Shown here: one piece after another, positions 1 through 5,476 of the stretch | How the letters are laid out: every line of letters begins with the position of its first letter | Numbering within the stretch: the stretch's first letter is position 1 | Program-made: the position numbers and the translations under genes | The notes under the pieces: generated by a model | Databases searched by the model: none | What the model was told of the DNA's origin: nothing | What the model saw: the letters and a program-made list of their open reading frames with translations, nothing else | Assembly: GCA_964537875.1 (NCBI GenBank) | Contig: CAZIDN010000089.1 | Span: 1 to 12,748 of the forward strand | DNA from: JAPKZH01 sp964537875 | GTDB lineage: Bacteria; Acidobacteriota; Aminicenantia; Aminicenantales; UBA4085 | DNA length: 12,748 bases | Direction of reading: 5' to 3'

Positions 1-758
1 CTGATCTCGCCGGTCAGGTAGGCCCGCGTCCGGGGGTTCTGGGGATTGGCAAAAACCTCGGCGGCCGGGCCGTGCTCGATAAGCTCCCCGAGATAAAGGA
101 AGGCCAAATAATCGGCGATTCGCCGCGCCTGACGGAGGATGTGGGTCACGACGACCACCGTGTATTCCGATTTGAGTTCGATCAGCCGGCGCTCGACATT
201 CTGGCTCGACTGCGGGTCCAGGGCCGAGGTGGGCTCATCGCCCAGGATGATCTCGGGCTCGACCGCCAGGCCCCGCGCCAGGCAGAGCCTCTGCTGCTGG
301 CCCACGGACAGCCTGGAAGCCGGTTCATGAAGGCGGTCTTTGACCTCATTCCAGAGCCCGGCCACCTTGAGATGGTCCTCGACGATCCGGCTCAATTTTT
401 TCTTGTCCGGGCTGTTATGGAGCCGAGGGCCGTAGGCGACGTTGTCGAAGATGGACATCGGCAGCACCTGGGGTTTCTGGGACAACAAGCCCATCTTTTT
501 CCGGATGTGCGTCACCTCGATCTTGGGATCATAGATATCCTCGCCGTCGACAAAAATCTGGCCTTCGACCTTGACGCCGTCGACGGAATCGAGCAGCCTG
601 TTCAGCGATTTGAGGAGCGTCGTCTTGCCGCACCCCGACGGTCCGATGATGACCGTGATCTTCCTATCCGGGATATCCAGAGTGACATTCTTGAGAGCCT
701 GCTGCGATCCGTAAGCAACACTGAGGTTTCGAATGCTGATGTGTGTTTGGAAATCCAT
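1..758 (-). CDS. pstB: PstB, phosphate ABC transporter ATP-binding subunit (3' end cut off by window edge)
   Basis: This is the cytoplasmic ATPase that powers phosphate import through PstCA. Reading the minus strand from the ATG at 758 gives about 252 residues without a stop, so nearly the whole protein (usual length about 250-270) is present and only a short C-terminus is missing. Visible motifs are Walker A GPSGCGKTT (residues 39-47), a Q-loop in LLSQKPQ, the signature LSVGQQQRLCLAR, Walker B with the D-loop as IILGDEPTSALDP, and the H-loop VVVTH. The signature has V where LSGGQ has its first G, and a G precedes the Walker B aspartate; both are departures from typical PstB, but all catalytic residues remain. 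An AGGTGAG stretch just upstream of the start can serve as ribosome binding site. It is the last pst gene in the window and is separated from pstA by a repeat element. The short catalytic ABC layout and pst context make the assignment secure. Confidence 0.95.
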   Translation of the reverse strand, partial: MDFQTHISIRNLSVAYGSQQALKNVTLDIPDRKITVIIGPSGCGKTTLLKSLNRLLDSVDGVKVEGQIFVDGEDIYDPKIEVTHIRKKMGLLSQKPQVLPMSIFDNVAYGPRLHNSPDKKKLSRIVEDHLKVAGLWNEVKDRLHEPASRLSVGQQQRLCLARGLAVEPEIILGDEPTSALDPQSSQNVERRLIELKSEYTVVVVTHILRQARRIADYLAFLYLGELIEHGPAAEVFANPQNPRTRAYLTGEI

Positions 759-775
759 GGCACTCACCTATTGTC

Positions 776-950
776 TTGTCGTCGCGAGCGCAGGGCGGGT
801 GGCGCCGACCGCGGCACCCCAACGCCCGGAACTGACGAAAATTTGGGGATACATCTCGAATTAAGAGACCGTATTGAAGGTCCCCCAAATTTTTCAGTGA
901 GGACGGTGGGGTTGGTCGGCGACAGGTCCCGCTCTGCGCAGCGACGACAA
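776..950. repeat. Large imperfect inverted repeat between pstA and pstB (MITE/REPIN-like)
   Basis: The pstA-pstB gap is almost entirely one imperfect palindrome. The left arm begins TTGTCGTCGCGAGCGCAG at 776 and the right arm ends CTGCGCAGCGACGACAA at 950. The match continues inward with small gaps (CGCCGACC in both arms) to a central block, ACTGACGAAAATTTGGGGA (831-849), facing TCCCCCAAATTTTTCAGT (881-898). A small hairpin TCTC-N7-GAGA (854-868) sits near the centre. There is no credible ORF and no clear target-site duplication. Two REP-like units facing each other with an AAATTTGGGGA core resemble REPIN/RAYT-associated or MITE elements; that family label is inference. In the pst transcript it would fold into a long hairpin between pstA and pstB. 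Confidence 0.7.
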
Positions 951-967
951 AACATTTTATTCATCAT

Positions 968-1828
968 TTATTTTATCATATGCTTGGCGAACCGCTTGAT
1001 CAAAAACCGCGACCCCAAGCTGATGACAAGGATGATCAGCGTCAACACCGCTGCCGAGGCGTAGGCCCTCTGCTGGACCTCGGGGTAGGGAGTGCCCAGC
1101 TGGAAGAAGATGGCCAGGGGCAGCGTGGCCGCCGGCTGCAGAAGAGATGTCGGGATGTTGTCCGTAAAGCCGGCCGTGAAAAGGACCGAGGCGGCGTCCC
1201 CGATCCCGCGTCCGAAGGCGATCAGGACGGCCGTGACGATCCCAGGGAGGGACTGCCGGACGATCACCTTGAGCGCCGTTTCGAGCCGCGTCGCCCCGAG
1301 CGAATAGGAAGCGTCCTTCAGGGCTTCGGGGACCAGGCGGATGACCTCATCCATGGCCCGAGTCATGATCGGGATCTCCAGCAGGGCGACGGTGATGATC
1401 CCGGCCAGGAGCGAGGTCCGCAGCCCGAAAAACATCATGACGATAAAGCCAAAAGCCCCATAGACGATCGAGGGAATGCCCCACAGGACATCCAGGGAGA
1501 ACCGGGTGAACATGGCCAAGGCCGAGGATTTCTTGGTGTAGATGTTCAAGAAAATGACGATCGGCAGGCTGACCAAAACCGCAAGCAGCGTGGCCCCCGA
1601 AGCCAGGTACAGTGACCCGACGATGGCGTTGAGAATCCCGCCTTCCTTGCCCAGGTAGTATCCCCCTTTCGGCGTCTGGGTGATCATCGAGAGCTTCATG
1701 GCCGGAAGGCTTTTGACGACGACAGTCCCGACGATGAGGAGCAGGCTTCCGATGACGACGACGGTCGAGCCCATCATGAACAGCTTGAAGACGCGTTCCT
1801 CGATTTTTCGCCTTCGCAGTTTTTTCAT
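968..1828 (-). CDS. pstA: PstA, phosphate ABC transporter permease
   Basis: This inner-membrane permease pairs with PstC to form the phosphate channel driven by PstB. The 286-residue protein has the expected length and about six hydrophobic segments (roughly residues 16-38, 67-94, 113-135, 139-157, 194-219, 255-276). The BPD_transp_1 features are clear: WGIPSIVYGAFGF (116-128) and the EAA loop that docks on the ATPase, SLGATRLETALKVIVRQSLP (176-195). After it, GRGIGDAASVLF (206-217) occupies the place where many PstA proteins have RAxGETAPLL, so an aspartate replaces the usual glutamate. The start codon overlaps the pstC stop as ATGA, implying translational coupling, and no strong Shine-Dalgarno is needed or seen. 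PstA rather than PstC is inferred from gene order and the shorter periplasmic loop. Confidence 0.95.
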   Translation of the reverse strand: MKKLRRRKIEERVFKLFMMGSTVVVIGSLLLIVGTVVVKSLPAMKLSMITQTPKGGYYLGKEGGILNAIVGSLYLASGATLLAVLVSLPIVIFLNIYTKKSSALAMFTRFSLDVLWGIPSIVYGAFGFIVMMFFGLRTSLLAGIITVALLEIPIMTRAMDEVIRLVPEALKDASYSLGATRLETALKVIVRQSLPGIVTAVLIAFGRGIGDAASVLFTAGFTDNIPTSLLQPAATLPLAIFFQLGTPYPEVQQRAYASAAVLTLIILVISLGSRFLIKRFAKHMIK

Positions 1829-2709
1829 TCGGACTTCCGTTCGGCTTTGACCAGGATGAACCTGGCCGCGAGATTAAAGACCAGGACGACCAGCAGAAGC
1901 ACGAGCGCCGCCAGCATCAGGGCGGAATCATAGAGGGGAACGGACATCATCTCTCCGTAATTGTTGGCGATGAGGGCGGGCAGGGGATAGGCGCTGTCGA
2001 AAACGGAATGGGGGAGCTTGGGGACATTCCCCACGACCATCAGGACCGCCATCGTCTCCCCGAACGCCCGGGATAGACCGAGGACGATCGCCGCGATGAT
2101 CCCCTGAAGACCTTTTCTCAAGACGACATGCTTGACCGTCTCCCACTGGGTGGCTCCCAACGAAAGCGAAGTCTCCCGCAGGGCGTTGGGAACGGAGGAA
2201 AAGACTTCCAGGGAGACGTGGATGATCGTCGGAAAGATCATGATGGCCAGGACCACGCCGCCGGAAAGCACGCAATACCCCGAAGAATAGGTGCCGAAAA
2301 GAGGGGCCAGCGTCTTCCCGACGAAGGGGACGACCAGGAGCACGCCCCAAACGCCATACACGACGGAAGGGATCCCGGCCAGCAGGTCGACCATGGGCTT
2401 GGCCAATTCTCGGACGAATTTCGGGGCATACTCGGACAGATAGACCGCCGTCAGGAGCGAAATGGGAACGGCGATGACCATGGCCGCGAGCGTCACCCAC
2501 AAGGTCCCCATCAAGAATGGGAAAAGCCCGAATTCTCCCTTGATCGGATGCCAGGACGAGCTGAACAGCAGTTGAGAAAAGGATTTAAGGGCCAGGATCG
2601 CTCGGGACTTCTGGAGAAGGCCGAACAGCATCAAAAAGACCAGGAACCCGGGCACGGTCGTCAACAGCAGCATGAACTTGCGGGCGATAAGATCTTTCAG
2701 CAGCCTCAA
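1825..2709 (-). CDS. pstC: PstC, phosphate ABC transporter permease
   Basis: First permease of the phosphate importer, in the inner membrane. The 294-residue protein has about six membrane segments (near residues 12-32, 66-90, 110-130, 148-168, 203-227, 262-285). Family motifs include LLAGIPSVVYGVWG (109-122) and the EAA loop with LSLGATQWETVKHVVLRKG (182-200), followed by LSRAFGETMAVLMVVGN (212-228), a typical PstC ending of the transport core. The start is a TTG at 2709, with AGGAG eight bases upstream; no ATG fits better. It lies 10 bp after pstS and overlaps pstA by 4 bp, so the three are one transcription unit. Assignment is firm from the motifs and pst order. Confidence 0.95.
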   Translation of the reverse strand: MRLLKDLIARKFMLLLTTVPGFLVFLMLFGLLQKSRAILALKSFSQLLFSSSWHPIKGEFGLFPFLMGTLWVTLAAMVIAVPISLLTAVYLSEYAPKFVRELAKPMVDLLAGIPSVVYGVWGVLLVVPFVGKTLAPLFGTYSSGYCVLSGGVVLAIMIFPTIIHVSLEVFSSVPNALRETSLSLGATQWETVKHVVLRKGLQGIIAAIVLGLSRAFGETMAVLMVVGNVPKLPHSVFDSAYPLPALIANNYGEMMSVPLYDSALMLAALVLLLVVLVFNLAARFILVKAERKSE

Positions 2710-2719
2710 GAATTAGCTC

Positions 2720-3673
2720 CTACTTTATTTTATTTAGTCCTTCGGCAAGCTTTTCCTTGCTCAGGGGAATATATCCCGTCTCGGGGACATATTTCTGCCC
2801 ATCATTCAAAATCCAACGGAGAAATTCGACCGCCGCCCTGTTCTTGGGTTTGCCTTTGGCGACCAGGTAAAGGTCCCGGGCCGGCGGCGAGGGATAGATA
2901 TTCTTGGCGATGGCCTGGGTGATGTCGTCCCTCGTCGCATACACGCTTTCCCGGGCATCGATTTTTCCGCTGCCGTCGAGATCGATGGGGACGATCGCGA
3001 TACCGCTCACAGGTCTCAGGCTCTTGGCATCATAGGCGAAGTTGATGTTGTTATAGCCGATCCCAAGAGTATCTCGGCGTATGGCCTCGGCCAGGCCGGG
3101 ATCGCCGTAGACCCCGACGCCGTCAAGGTCCTCCTGTCTTTTTCCAAGGTAGGCTGCCCAGGTTTCCGCCGCGCCGCAGGCATCCGAGCGCGTAAAGACA
3201 TGGACAGCGGCCTTGTCCTGTGTTCCCAGGACCTGGCCCCAGGTCATGATCTTTCCGGTGATCCAGATATCGAGAAAATGGGATTTTGTCAGGCCCTTCT
3301 TCAGGATGTCATTCAAGAAAGGATTTTTTTCGCTGATTGTGGCCACGACGCCGTCCTTTGTCACGGCGATCGGCAGCGCCCCTTTCTCCACTTCTTGGGG
3401 ATGGACATCTCGGGAAACCATGCCGAAATCGACCATCCCGGCCAGGACGTCGACAATGCCTTTGCCGGCGCCGCCGGCCTGGACATCGATTTTGACCCCT
3501 GGATTGGCCTTCTGGAATTCCTCGGCCCATTTGAGAGCCATGGGATAGAGCGCCCAGGCGCCCGAAATACTGATCTTGCCCGTCAGCGGCTTTTGATCGG
3601 TCCGGCCGAAGGAGAAGCCAAAAAGAATAAAAGACCCGATGATTAAGATCCCTACGACCCTTCTTATTTCCAT
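2720..3673 (-). CDS. pstS: PstS, phosphate-binding periplasmic protein
   Basis: Periplasmic solute-binding protein that captures phosphate and hands it to PstCA. The 317-residue protein begins with a basic stretch and hydrophobic core (residues 1-23), a Sec signal without an obvious lipobox cysteine. Ligand-loop sequences typical of the family are SISGAWALYP (35-44), GGAGKGI (67-73), DFGMVSRDV (82-90) and TRSDACGAAETW (161-172). Near the C-terminus, DLDGSGKIDARE (231-242) matches the 12-residue EF-hand calcium loop with D231, D233, S235, D239 and E242 in the coordinating positions. A good AAGGAG lies five bases before the ATG. It sits 9 bp after the porin gene and 10 bp before pstC. Phosphate is the inferred ligand from the pst neighbours; another oxyanion such as molybdate is unlikely. 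Confidence 0.93.
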   Translation of the reverse strand: MEIRRVVGILIIGSFILFGFSFGRTDQKPLTGKISISGAWALYPMALKWAEEFQKANPGVKIDVQAGGAGKGIVDVLAGMVDFGMVSRDVHPQEVEKGALPIAVTKDGVVATISEKNPFLNDILKKGLTKSHFLDIWITGKIMTWGQVLGTQDKAAVHVFTRSDACGAAETWAAYLGKRQEDLDGVGVYGDPGLAEAIRRDTLGIGYNNINFAYDAKSLRPVSGIAIVPIDLDGSGKIDARESVYATRDDITQAIAKNIYPSPPARDLYLVAKGKPKNRAAVEFLRWILNDGQKYVPETGYIPLSKEKLAEGLNKIK

Positions 3674-3682
3674 TTTTTCTCC

Positions 3683-4681
3683 TTAAAATCCGGCCTGGAA
3701 CTGGGCCAGGAGGGCTGAGTTCGTGGTCTTGCCGGACTCGTCTTTATAAAGCTCAAAATTCACCATGATCCTGGTTTTTTCGGTCAAATACCAATTCATG
3801 CCCAGGGTGAAGAGATGGCTTCGGTCCCCCGCGACATTTTTGTCCTTATCATAGGAATCGTATTTGACGATGGCCTGGAGCGTCTTGGCAAGGACGAAAT
3901 ACCCTCCCTGGAGATACCATCCTTGCTTGGATGTCGTATCGTCCTTGGCCAGGATGAATTCCCCTTTCAGGGAAAACGCGTTATGGACGACAGCCGTTTC
4001 GAAGCCCGTCCGCTTTCTCGCTACAGCCGGAGCATCGGCTTTCTCGCTGTAATGGCCGTCATAAAAAGAAGCCGCGATCGAGAGAAAGCCGGCCGGGCGG
4101 AGCAAGAACCTGACCGCGAGATCTTTTTGCTCATTGGTGTCCGTCTTGTTTATGCCCGCCCCGTTGAAAAAACCGGCCGTGTATTCGACGATGGAATACT
4201 TCCCAAAGAACGTCGCGCCGATGTCGCGGCCCGACGATCCGATGTCCTGTCCGGGACTGAGCTTGGTGACGGGCTGCGAACGGTTGATGGTGTCGATCTC
4301 AGCCGCCGAGAGCAGGCTTTCCTGGCTGAACGGGACCTTGAACTGGCCGACGCGAAATGAGGCGGTTGGGCTGATAACGAAGTCCAGTTGGGCGTCGACG
4401 AGGACCGGGCTTTTGACGGCATCGATCTGCAGCTTGAAGCGCACATTTTTTAAGAACTCGCCGGCAAAGGAAAGGCGGGCCCGTTTGACCGAAAAGCTGT
4501 CGAGACCTTCATCCTGGCTGACATAGAGTATGTGGGTATATCCGCTGAGCTTGAAGGCCTTGCTCGCGGTTACGGCGGGAGCTTCCTTTTTTTCCTGCGG
4601 CCAAAGATTGGAGGCCGCCAGAAGGCAAAGAAAGGCAAGAATCCAGGGTACGTTTTTTTTGCCGATGCGATGGCATTTCAT
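3683..4681 (-). CDS. Outer-membrane porin, porin O/P-like (phosphate-selective type)
   Basis: Predicted outer-membrane beta-barrel that would let phosphate reach PstS. The 332-residue protein has a signal peptide (basic start, hydrophobic WILAFLCLLAAS at 13-24, likely cleavage around residue 29), then alternating amphipathic strands and a terminal phenylalanine (QAGF), the usual barrel-assembly signal. Blocks RARLSFAGEF (67-76), RVGQFKVPFSQE (110-121) and GRDIGATFFG (151-160) are like those of the porin O/P family (the Pseudomonas OprO/OprP group). It is first in the porin-pstS-pstC-pstA-pstB unit, with a palindromic operator candidate 34 bp before its start. The only purine-rich AAGGAG is 13 bases from the ATG, which is long, but no alternative in-frame start is better. 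Phosphate or polyphosphate specificity is inferred from context and family; a general anion porin remains possible. Confidence 0.82.
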   Translation of the reverse strand: MKCHRIGKKNVPWILAFLCLLAASNLWPQEKKEAPAVTASKAFKLSGYTHILYVSQDEGLDSFSVKRARLSFAGEFLKNVRFKLQIDAVKSPVLVDAQLDFVISPTASFRVGQFKVPFSQESLLSAAEIDTINRSQPVTKLSPGQDIGSSGRDIGATFFGKYSIVEYTAGFFNGAGINKTDTNEQKDLAVRFLLRPAGFLSIAASFYDGHYSEKADAPAVARKRTGFETAVVHNAFSLKGEFILAKDDTTSKQGWYLQGGYFVLAKTLQAIVKYDSYDKDKNVAGDRSHLFTLGMNWYLTEKTRIMVNFELYKDESGKTTNSALLAQFQAGF

Positions 4682-4714
4682 GAGATTCTTACTGCTCCTT
4701 AGGTATATGTTTAT

Positions 4715-4738
4715 TTAGTCGATTGTCTTTATCGACTA
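4715..4738. promoter_or_regulatory. Operator candidate A upstream of porin-pst operon
   Basis: A perfect inverted repeat, TAGTCGAT-N7-ATCGACTA (4716-4738), lies in the 99-bp gap between rrf2 and the porin gene, 34 bp before the porin ATG. Written as TTAGTC-N13-GACTA it matches the spacing and sequence of a second site in the rrf2 promoter (5261-5284). The size and symmetry fit a dimeric winged-helix repressor; the adjacent Rrf2 protein is the natural candidate, which is an inference. Confidence 0.7.
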
Positions 4739-4758
4739 CTTTCCAACATCTATGTAAA
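4728..4758 (-). promoter_or_regulatory. Possible sigma-70-type promoter of porin-pst operon
   Basis: On the minus strand TTTACA (4753-4758, five of six to TTGACA) is followed after 19 bp by GATAAA (4728-4733, four of six to TATAAT). The spacing is long and the match modest. If it is real, operator A overlaps its -10 box, as expected for a repressor. Transcription could also read through from rrf2. Confidence 0.3.
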
Positions 4759-4780
4759 ATCCGGTTCTTGTTCATGATAA

Positions 4781-5245
4781 TTAGTCCGTCCGGCGATCCC
4801 CTGCCGTCTCGCTGATGTTCATTTTCTGGGCTGCCCTAGTTCTTTCTGCGAGGTCTTCAAACGTCGTCCTTTCCAGGATCCGGGCGATGGCGTCCCTTGT
4901 TTCTTTCCACAGTCCTTTTAGCCCGCAGAACGCCTCCCGGGGGCATACCTCGTGTGCAGTCACGCTGACGCAGTCGATTGGAGCCAGCGGCCCATCCATG
5001 ACTCGGATGACTTCGGCGACGGAAATCCTCGAGGGCGCCTTGGCCAGGTAATAGCCGCCGTGTGGCCCTTTCCTGCTCCGGAGGTAGCCGGTCCTTTTGA
5101 GGAGGAGCAAGATCTGTTCAAGGAAACGTTCCGGAATGTCCTGGGCCGCAGAAATGTCGCGGATGTGCATGGGGCCGTCCGCATAGTGGAGCGAGAGCTC
5201 CAGCATGGCCCGGCTCGCATATTCACCCTTTGTTGATAGCCGCAT
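4781..5245 (-). CDS. Rrf2-family transcriptional regulator, putative Fe-S/redox sensor
   Basis: DNA-binding regulator of the Rrf2/IscR/NsrR family, cytoplasmic and probably dimeric. The 154-residue length is typical. The winged helix-turn-helix covers residues 1-80: MRLSTKGEYASRAMLEL opening, recognition region with IPERFLEQILLLLKRTGYL (37-55) and wing GPHGGYYLAKAP (60-71), a pattern diagnostic of the family. Three cysteines, C92, C101 and C107 (C-x8-C-x5-C), lie where IscR/NsrR relatives hold a [2Fe-2S] or [4Fe-4S] cluster; the first spacing is a little wider than in classical members. No good Shine-Dalgarno precedes the ATG at 5245. Its promoter carries an operator-like site just downstream of the -10, and the porin-pst operon downstream carries a matching site, so it probably represses itself and that operon. 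Which signal it senses (Fe-S status, NO, redox, cysteine supply) cannot be told. Confidence 0.93.
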   Translation of the reverse strand: MRLSTKGEYASRAMLELSLHYADGPMHIRDISAAQDIPERFLEQILLLLKRTGYLRSRKGPHGGYYLAKAPSRISVAEVIRVMDGPLAPIDCVSVTAHEVCPREAFCGLKGLWKETRDAIARILERTTFEDLAERTRAAQKMNISETAGDRRTD

Positions 5246-5260
5246 CTTTGTTCGTGCTTA

Positions 5261-5284
5261 TTAGTCTACTAAATCAATAGACAA
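5261..5284. promoter_or_regulatory. Operator candidate B at rrf2 start region
   Basis: TTAGTC-N13-GACAA with internal inverted repeat GTCTA-N9-TAGAC (5264-5282). It has the same outer sequence and the same 13-bp spacing as operator A. It lies just downstream of the rrf2 -10 box, covering the expected transcription start and first about 20 nt, a position typical of autorepression by Rrf2 proteins. Confidence 0.65.
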
Positions 5285-5288
5285 TATC

Positions 5289-5317
5289 ATTTAACAAACT
5301 AGATGGCGCCTTGTCAA
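5289..5317 (-). promoter_or_regulatory. rrf2 promoter, sigma-70 type
   Basis: On the minus strand a perfect -35 TTGACA (5312-5317) is followed by a 17-bp spacer and TTAAAT (5289-5294, four of six to TATAAT). Transcription would begin near 5282, inside operator B and about 37 nt before the rrf2 ATG. Confidence 0.7.
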
Positions 5318-5374
5318 GTGTTTTTTTCAGGATGAGAGATGGACCTAAAAAGCATCTCGAAATATGTGACTTCA

Positions 5375-5432
5375 AAGAGGTGTTGGAATCGTCCCCGAAG
5401 CCCCCATAGCGGAGGGGGGCCCCGGACCTCTT
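5375..5432 (+). other. Possible structured leader upstream of the histidine kinase
   Basis: In the 231-bp divergent gap (5246-5476), AAGAGGT (5375-5381) can pair with ACCTCTT (5426-5432), enclosing GCCCCC-N9-GGGGGC. This would give a branched GC-rich stem about 45 nt before the kinase start. There is no following T-run, so a terminator is not supported; it could be a leader structure or simply a palindromic remnant. The rest of the gap on this strand holds no convincing -35/-10 pair. Confidence 0.3.
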
Positions 5433-5446
5433 GTCTACTAGATAAG
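5430..5446. promoter_or_regulatory. Short palindrome before the histidine kinase gene
   Basis: CTTGTCTACTAGATAAG is a 17-bp palindrome with a single mismatch, ending 30 bp before the kinase ATG. Its TTGTCTA half also occurs (minus strand) in operator B, but the half-site spacing differs from operators A and B. It may be a regulator site, possibly for Rrf2; evidence is limited to symmetry and position. Confidence 0.35.
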
Positions 5447-5476
5447 CCCCTCGAAATACGCTAATATATAGGACTC

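Noticed and set aside
776..950. Rho-independent terminator between pstA and pstB
   Set aside because: The arms are far too long, the central loop is large and no T-run follows on the minus strand; pstB also keeps its own ribosome binding site downstream.
72..1064. 330-residue plus-strand open frame
   Set aside because: It is antisense to pstB and crosses the inverted repeat. The minus strand gives clear PstB motifs, while this frame has no recognisable domain.
5431..5467. Promoter for the kinase with TTGTCT as -35 and TAATAT as -10
   Set aside because: Spacing is 25 bp, too long. The alternative hexamer at correct spacing (TAGATA) is a poor -35, and transcription would then start almost at the ATG.
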